Below, piece after piece: positions 6,052 through 10,065 of a stretch of DNA of 10,065 nucleotides. Every line of letters begins with the position of its first letter. The stretch's first letter is position 1. The notes beneath the pieces are model-generated. The model was not told the origin of the DNA. It was given only the letters and a program-made list of their open reading frames with translations, and searched no databases. The translations under genes and the position numbers were made by a program. Origin of the DNA: JBEKEX01 sp050013615 (GTDB taxonomy: Bacteria > Chloroflexota > Anaerolineae > Anaerolineales > Anaerolineaceae); the NCBI GenBank assembly GCA_050013615.1, contig JBEKEX010000087.1:1-10065 (forward strand), given 5' to 3'.

Positions 6052-7026
6052 ATGCCCCTGACCTTTGATTTACCTATCGAACAGTTAAAAACATATCGGG
6101 GCAAAAATCCGTGCCCTTTGGATTTCGATTCATTTTGGGATAAGAGCCTGACAGAAATGCGAGCGGTCGATCCGCAAGTCGAATTAACCCCGGCTGAATT
6201 TCAGGCACCCCATATTGAGTGTTTTCATCTGTTTTTTACTGGGATAGGAGGCGCCCGCATTCACGCCAAATTGCTGCGCCCTGCGAATGCTCCATCCTCC
6301 CATCCTGCCATATTACTGTTCCACGGATATACAGGGGATTCTGGAGACTGGTTCGATAAGCTTGGCTACGCCGCGGCAGGTTTTACCGTGGCTGCCTTGG
6401 ATTGTCGCGGTCAGGCAGGATTATCGGAGGATAGGAGTAATGTTACCGGCAATACGCTTCATGGTCATATTATTCGCGGGTTGGACGATGCCCTGAAAGG
6501 CTCACCGGAAAAGCTGCTCTTCCGGCAAGTGTTTCTTGATACTGCCCAGCTTGCCAGGATTATTATGGAGATGCCTGATGTGGATGCGAATCGAGTAGGC
6601 GCAACAGGAGGCAGCCAGGGAGGCGCTTTGACTATTGCCTGTTCAGCGTTGGAGCCCCGCGTCAAGCGGGTAGCACCGGTTTACCCCTTTCTCAGTGATT
6701 ACAAGCGAGTTTGGGAAATGGACCAGGCAAAAGATGCTTACGCAGAACTACAAGAATATTTTCGTCATTCCGACCCCACGCATAAATTTGAAGATAAGGT
6801 CTTTGAGAAGTTAGGTTATATCGATATTCAATTTCTGGCTCCCCGCATCCAGGCAGAAGTGAATTGGACGATTGGCTTGATGGACACCGTTTGCCCACCT
6901 TCAACCCAATTTGCCGTATATAACAAGATCGTTTCTCCCAAGACAATGACGATATACCCTGATTATGGGCATGAACCATTGCCAGGCCTAAATGATCGAG
7001 TATTTCAATATATGCTGGAACTGTAG
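6052..7026 (+). CDS. CE7 carbohydrate acetyl esterase (acetyl xylan esterase / cephalosporin-C deacetylase family)
   Basis: 324 residues, the usual length of CE7 enzymes (about 320). These alpha/beta hydrolases, often cytoplasmic, remove O-acetyl groups from short sugars such as xylo-oligosaccharides and glucose acetates, and accept cephalosporin C. All hallmarks are visible: the N-terminal DFDSFWDKSL (24-33), HGYTGDSGDW (91-100), the CE7-specific RGQ (119-121), nucleophile Ser188 in GGSQGGA, Asp278 in GLMDTVCPPST, and His307 followed by Glu308 (YPDYGHEP). No signal peptide, so it works on imported substrate. It lies between the sugar importer and the sucrose phosphorylase and probably deacetylates what the importer brings in. 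Codon use and GC resemble the regulator and phosphorylase, not the ABC genes. Family assignment is firm; the natural substrate is not known from sequence. Confidence 0.94.
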   Translation: MPLTFDLPIEQLKTYRGKNPCPLDFDSFWDKSLTEMRAVDPQVELTPAEFQAPHIECFHLFFTGIGGARIHAKLLRPANAPSSHPAILLFHGYTGDSGDWFDKLGYAAAGFTVAALDCRGQAGLSEDRSNVTGNTLHGHIIRGLDDALKGSPEKLLFRQVFLDTAQLARIIMEMPDVDANRVGATGGSQGGALTIACSALEPRVKRVAPVYPFLSDYKRVWEMDQAKDAYAELQEYFRHSDPTHKFEDKVFEKLGYIDIQFLAPRIQAEVNWTIGLMDTVCPPSTQFAVYNKIVSPKTMTIYPDYGHEPLPGLNDRVFQYMLEL

Positions 7027-7032
7027 GTGTGA

Positions 7033-7188
7033 TTTTGGCCTGTCCTACTCAACTTGCTACTCTCAGACTTTGAGGCGGAAGGGTTTAGAAGAGTGTATAT
7101 TGGATTAGCTTCACGGAAAAAATTACAAGAATTAGGACCAATTGAAATGCGATATGCCTTGAATGGAAACCTGGTTATCCACTACTGA
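7033..7188 (+). pseudogene. Possible gene remnant: 51-codon open frame without a good start
   Basis: Between the esterase and the phosphorylase an open frame runs from just after a stop at 7030-7032 to TGA 7186-7188. Its translation looks protein-like in the second half (RRVYIGLASRKKLQELGP, then MRYALNGNLVIHY), ending in an amphipathic strand-like tail, but there is no ATG until near its end and no ribosome site. It may be the C-terminal scrap of a deleted gene, or simply non-coding DNA with chance openness. I do not recognise a family. Confidence 0.25.
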
Positions 7189-7212
7189 TACACTATCGCA
7201 TGGAATAAGATT

Positions 7213-8658
7213 ATGAAAAACACTGTACAGCTCATCACGTATGCCAATCGCTTGGGGGGAGGCGATATAAAAGTATTGCATCGTTTGTTCAAGGGACCAC
7301 TCAATGGTCTGTTTGGCGGCGTTCATATTCTCCCCTTCTATTTTCCCATTCAAGGTGTGGATGCAGGTTTTGACCCTATCGATCATACTAAGGTTGATCC
7401 TAGTTTGGGGAATTGGACAGACATCAAAGAATTGGGGCGGGACGTGGATTTAATGGCTGACCTGATCGTCAATCATGTTTCTTCTTCCTCTCTGGAATTC
7501 CAGGATTATTATGAGAAAGGCGACGCTTCGATCTATAGGGACTTGTTCCTTACGATGGGTAGTATCTTTCCGAATGGTGCTTCTGAAGCCGATTTGTTAA
7601 CCATCTATCGTCCACGACCAGGTTTGCCTTTTTCTTACGTCACATTAAAGAATAAACAAAAGCGCTTGCTATGGACGACCTTTTCGAAACAACAAATTGA
7701 TATAAATGTTTTGCATCCGGAGGGGAAAGCTTACCTCCAATCTGTGTTACGAACCTTGCACGAAAACGGTATCCGTATGGTACGGCTGGATGCAATTGGC
7801 TATGCCGTAAAGAAGGCTGGAACCAGTTGTTTTATGATCCCTGAGACCATTGATTTCATTGAATACCTCACTCGGCAGGCAGCGAATTTGGGAATGGAAG
7901 TGCTTGTTGAGATCCACTCTCACTATCGTCGACAGATTGAAATTGCCCGTCAGGTGGATCGCGTTTATGATTTCGCTCTGCCCCCCCTGGTGTTACATGC
8001 CATATTCAACCATACCAGCCGATACCTTAAACAATGGTTGGAAATCAGCCCTCGTAATGCCATCACTGTGTTAGATACACATGATGGTATCGGTATGATT
8101 GATGTTGGTATTGATGGCAGCGACTCACAGGGCTGCCCTGGTATCATTCCCCCCGAGGAGTTGGCTGCTCTGGTTGAAAAAATTCATACCAACAGCAACG
8201 GGCAAAGCCGCCTGGCCAGCGGCGCAGCTGCGTCCAACCTGGACCTTTATCAAGTGAACTGTACCTTCTATGATGCCCTAGGACGTAATGATAGTGACTA
8301 TTTACTGGCAAGGGCAATCCAATTCTTCGCTCCTGGTATACCACAGATCTATTACGTGGGATTGCTGGCGGGTGAGAATGATATGAACTTACTGGCTAAA
8401 AGTGGTGTAGGGCGCGATATCAACCGACATTATTTCGCCCTCGACGAGATAGATCGTGCCGTGCAGCGCCCCGTGGTTCAATCGCTGTTCGAGTTAATTC
8501 GCTTTCGGAATCAACATCCAGCTTTTAATGGATCGTTCAGTATGCCAGAAACCCCCGACTCCTCAATTACCTTGCGTTGGGACAATGGAAATGATTGGGC
8601 GATGCTGGAAGTGGACCTTGCTTCCGGTTCATATTCCATTACTAACAGCCCATATTAG
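7213..8658 (+). CDS. sucP: Sucrose phosphorylase (GH13 subfamily 18)
   Basis: 481 residues, slightly shorter than the roughly 504 of the Bifidobacterium enzyme, mainly at the C-terminal barrel. The family converts sucrose and phosphate to alpha-glucose 1-phosphate and fructose by a double-displacement mechanism, saving one ATP. The start MKNTVQLITYANRLGGG matches the known N-terminus and fixes ATG 7213, although the ribosome site (GGAA) is weak. Motifs in order: GVHILPFY (36-43), DAGFDPIDHTKVD (50-62), IVNHVS, IYRPRPGLPF (131-140), nucleophile Asp193 in VRLDAIGYA, KAGTSCFM (201-208), acid/base Glu233 in VEIHSHY, VYDFALPPL, transition-state Asp291 in LDTHDGIG, SNLDLYQVN (341-349) and the C-terminal GRDINRHY. 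The LDTHDGIG and DLYQVN loops resemble true sucrose phosphorylases rather than the sucrose-6'-phosphate or glucosylglycerate branches, but only an assay settles the acceptor. Cytoplasmic; follows the esterase by 186 bases. Confidence 0.93.
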   Translation: MKNTVQLITYANRLGGGDIKVLHRLFKGPLNGLFGGVHILPFYFPIQGVDAGFDPIDHTKVDPSLGNWTDIKELGRDVDLMADLIVNHVSSSSLEFQDYYEKGDASIYRDLFLTMGSIFPNGASEADLLTIYRPRPGLPFSYVTLKNKQKRLLWTTFSKQQIDINVLHPEGKAYLQSVLRTLHENGIRMVRLDAIGYAVKKAGTSCFMIPETIDFIEYLTRQAANLGMEVLVEIHSHYRRQIEIARQVDRVYDFALPPLVLHAIFNHTSRYLKQWLEISPRNAITVLDTHDGIGMIDVGIDGSDSQGCPGIIPPEELAALVEKIHTNSNGQSRLASGAAASNLDLYQVNCTFYDALGRNDSDYLLARAIQFFAPGIPQIYYVGLLAGENDMNLLAKSGVGRDINRHYFALDEIDRAVQRPVVQSLFELIRFRNQHPAFNGSFSMPETPDSSITLRWDNGNDWAMLEVDLASGSYSITNSPY

Positions 8659-8665
8659 TTTACTG

Positions 8666-8691
8666 AACCTAAATAAAGGGATCATTAGGTT
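8666..8691 (+). terminator. Possible weak terminator after the phosphorylase
   Basis: AACCTAA (8666-8672) and TTAGGTT (8685-8691) form a 7-bp stem with a 12-base loop just eight bases after the stop codon. The following TGTGTTGTT is T-rich but interrupted. The stem is weak. Confidence 0.35.
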
Positions 8692-9128
8692 TGTGTTGTT
8701 ACGTACTCGTGCTAAAGGGGGAATCCCTGATTGTTTTGTTTCATGCTAATTTGCCAAAAATCACGAATCTTTCAATCCTCAGATTCGCTTATTCGATTGA
8801 TCGTATTCTTATCTGAATGATCGGTAACCGACCTCGATTATTCACTCCAGTAGAATGGATGCTTGATATTTCATATAGCAATGTTCTGCTTTATCGATCG
8901 CTAATATGCTCTGATTCTTTGATCGCTGGTCCGAATCCTGCCAGGCAATCAGTCTCAAAAAACCCCTTTGCTGAGGGATTTTTGTTTCCGACCATTAAAG
9001 GTCCGACCAGGTTTGTGTAACCCGTGGGATGGGATGTGGACAGGTCTACGAAGCGGCTTTATTTCGCATCTGCCAGCCTGACATTTCATTCTAGCCGAAT
9101 TCGTGGGTCGGCACAATCACATCGCGCC
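8692..9128. other. Convergent intergenic region
   Basis: About 440 AT-rich bases between two convergent genes, with no believable coding frame. A second 7-bp stem, CGAATCT (8764-8770) with AGATTCG (8781-8787), lacks a T-tract. A stronger bidirectional hairpin is at 8958-8983. An 8-base direct repeat TCCGACCA occurs at 8987-8994 and 9002-9009. A 5-bp stem GCCGA (9094-9098) with TCGGC (9108-9112) is the only hairpin close to the glycerol-3-phosphate dehydrogenase stop and is weak. Confidence 0.5.
8958..8983. terminator. Bidirectional intrinsic terminator
   Basis: A-run 8957-8962, CCCT (8964-8967), loop TTGCTG, AGGG (8974-8977), then T-run 8979-8983. The GC stem is continued through one mismatch (C8963/A8978) by five A-T pairs (8958-8962 with 8979-8983). 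The same layout gives a T-tract on both strands, so it can end transcripts arriving from the phosphorylase side and from the - strand glycerol-3-phosphate dehydrogenase gene. Confidence 0.65.
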
Positions 9129-10065
9129 TTATAGCACAACTCCGTGCTCTTCTTTTAACTTTTCAAGTGTACGCTGCAACTCGACTTTTTCTTGTGCGCT
9201 GTCCCAACCTAGAGATTGGGCCAGGATTCCGGTGAGTTCTTGCACCAGTTGAAGAGAAGCTTCGCCCAGCCAGGCCAGTGTCGAACGGCGCAGCAGGATG
9301 TCGTCCAGGTGGATGACCTTCTCGTGCTCGGCAATGAATTCAACTTCACGCCGCGTCCAATCGGGGTGAGATTTCAGGAGTTGGTCGGGGGCAGCCGCAA
9401 GGTAACCGGCAATCGTGAGAACACGCGTACCATAGCGCTCGAACAATTTCCTGGCGTGGGACTCTTCCAACTTTCCCTGGCGGGCAATGGTCTCGATTAA
9501 ACGTGTCTGAGCTTCCTGATCCGTCGGATAGTCCTGTCCACCGCCAATTGCCAGCTTCTTTGTGTCTCTCGTTCGTTGCAAGCCCAGGAACCCCAGGGCT
9601 TTATCGGTCACCTGCTCGGAGAAAGCCCGGTAACTGGTCCATTTGCCGCCGACCAGTGAATAGACAGGGATATTGCTGAAGCTATCTTCATGAATGCTGT
9701 GGTCACGGCTGATCTGGCCAGTGGTTTTTGCCGTGGAGTATTCCAGGGGGCGCACACCGGCAAAACGGAAGACGATCTGTTCCCGACCCAACCTGATATC
9801 CGGGAATACGTGCGAGACGAGGTCGATGAAATAGTCGATCTCTTCATCGGTGCAGCGGACTTGATCAGCATTCTCGACCGGAATATCGGTGGTGCCAACG
9901 ATAATTCGACCGTGGAATGGGAAGATCAACACGATGCGCCCGTCCTTGTTCTCGAAGAAGAATTCGTTTTCACCAATAGCCTGGCACAGCTCTGGGTGGT
10001 CGAGCACAATGTGGGAACCCTTCGTGCCGCCGATGTAGTGACGGTCGATGCCCAGAGCCGCGTTG
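9129..10065 (-). CDS. glpD: FAD-dependent glycerol-3-phosphate dehydrogenase, C-terminal part
   Basis: The - strand frame is open to the window edge (first full codon at 10064), so the GTG at 10007 is internal. 311 residues are visible; roughly the first 200, including the FAD-binding GxGxxG, lie outside. The enzyme oxidises sn-glycerol 3-phosphate to dihydroxyacetone phosphate at the membrane, passing electrons to quinone. Support, in residues from 10064: IGGTKGSHIVLDHPEL (11-26), IFPFHGRIIVGTTD, the substrate-site AGVRPL (102-107, Arg105), SRDHSIHED (119-127), SLVGGKWTSYRAFSEQ (136-151), followed by a C-terminal helical DAO_C-type domain of about 120 residues ending in a TAA at 9129-9131. 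It converges on the sugar locus and is not part of it. GlpA, the anaerobic isoform, is the alternative; the visible part shows no fused iron-sulfur domain. Confidence 0.93.
   Translation of the reverse strand, partial: NAALGIDRHYIGGTKGSHIVLDHPELCQAIGENEFFFENKDGRIVLIFPFHGRIIVGTTDIPVENADQVRCTDEEIDYFIDLVSHVFPDIRLGREQIVFRFAGVRPLEYSTAKTTGQISRDHSIHEDSFSNIPVYSLVGGKWTSYRAFSEQVTDKALGFLGLQRTRDTKKLAIGGGQDYPTDQEAQTRLIETIARQGKLEESHARKLFERYGTRVLTIAGYLAAAPDQLLKSHPDWTRREVEFIAEHEKVIHLDDILLRRSTLAWLGEASLQLVQELTGILAQSLGWDSAQEKVELQRTLEKLKEEHGVVL

Noticed and set aside
7132..7386. 84-codon - strand frame overlapping the start of the phosphorylase
   Set aside because: Its larger part is antisense to conserved sucrose phosphorylase sequence; no independent support.
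8903..8949. tRNA 3'-half look-alike: GGTCCGAATCC resembles a T-arm, with tRNA-like spacing from a CTCTGAT loop and a terminator just behind
   Set aside because: No matching 5' acceptor or D-arm at the right distance, the anticodon-like stem pairs at only about three of five positions, and the T-loop lacks TTC. At best a decayed remnant.
8987..9009. Direct repeat TCCGACCA as a possible attachment site or regulator binding pair
   Set aside because: Only eight bases, two copies, no integrase or partner site nearby; compatible with chance.
8817..9020. 67-codon + strand frame before the glycerol-3-phosphate dehydrogenase
   Set aside because: It runs through the terminator hairpin and the T-arm-like string, has no ribosome site, and its translation is low in protein-like character.

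Overview
The window looks like chromosomal DNA of a Gram-positive-type or Chloroflexota-like (Anaerolineae-like) bacterium. The lineage is inferred from style only: a sugar-binding lipoprotein with a long Ala/Thr/Pro-rich linker, an ABC importer without its own ATPase, a LacI-type regulator, and a mix of GC-rich and AT-richer genes. No rRNA, tRNA, CRISPR array or intact mobile element was found.

Layout: positions 1-915 hold the 3' part of a CoA-acylating (methyl)malonate-semialdehyde dehydrogenase, closed by a strong hairpin (988-1019). After a structured, gene-free stretch comes a carbohydrate-utilisation locus on the + strand. It comprises a LacI-family regulator (1315-2322), a sugar ABC importer made of a lipoprotein and two MalF/MalG-type permeases (2520-5741), a CE7-type carbohydrate acetyl esterase (6052-7026) and a GH13_18 sucrose phosphorylase (7213-8658). 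A convergent gap with terminator-like hairpins follows, then on the - strand the 3' part of FAD-dependent glycerol-3-phosphate dehydrogenase (9129-10065), which runs off the window.

Regulation can be read in the sequence. The same 15-mer (TGAAAGTGCTTTCAT) overlaps the predicted start of transcription of both the regulator and the ABC operon. Each copy sits just behind, or overlapping, a -35/-10 pair with 17-bp spacing. The simplest reading is that the LacI protein represses its own gene and the importer. At the regulator, the apparent TTG start at 1255 is really the -35 hexamer, and the true start is ATG 1315.

The proposed pathway is import of an acetylated glucoside (possibly an acetylated sucrose or other oligosaccharide), removal of acetyl groups by the cytoplasmic CE7 esterase, and phosphorolysis of a sucrose-type bond to glucose 1-phosphate plus fructose. 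The individual families are well supported. The joint pathway is inference. The three ABC genes are visibly more GC-rich than the regulator, esterase and phosphorylase around them, which suggests a locus of mixed origin.
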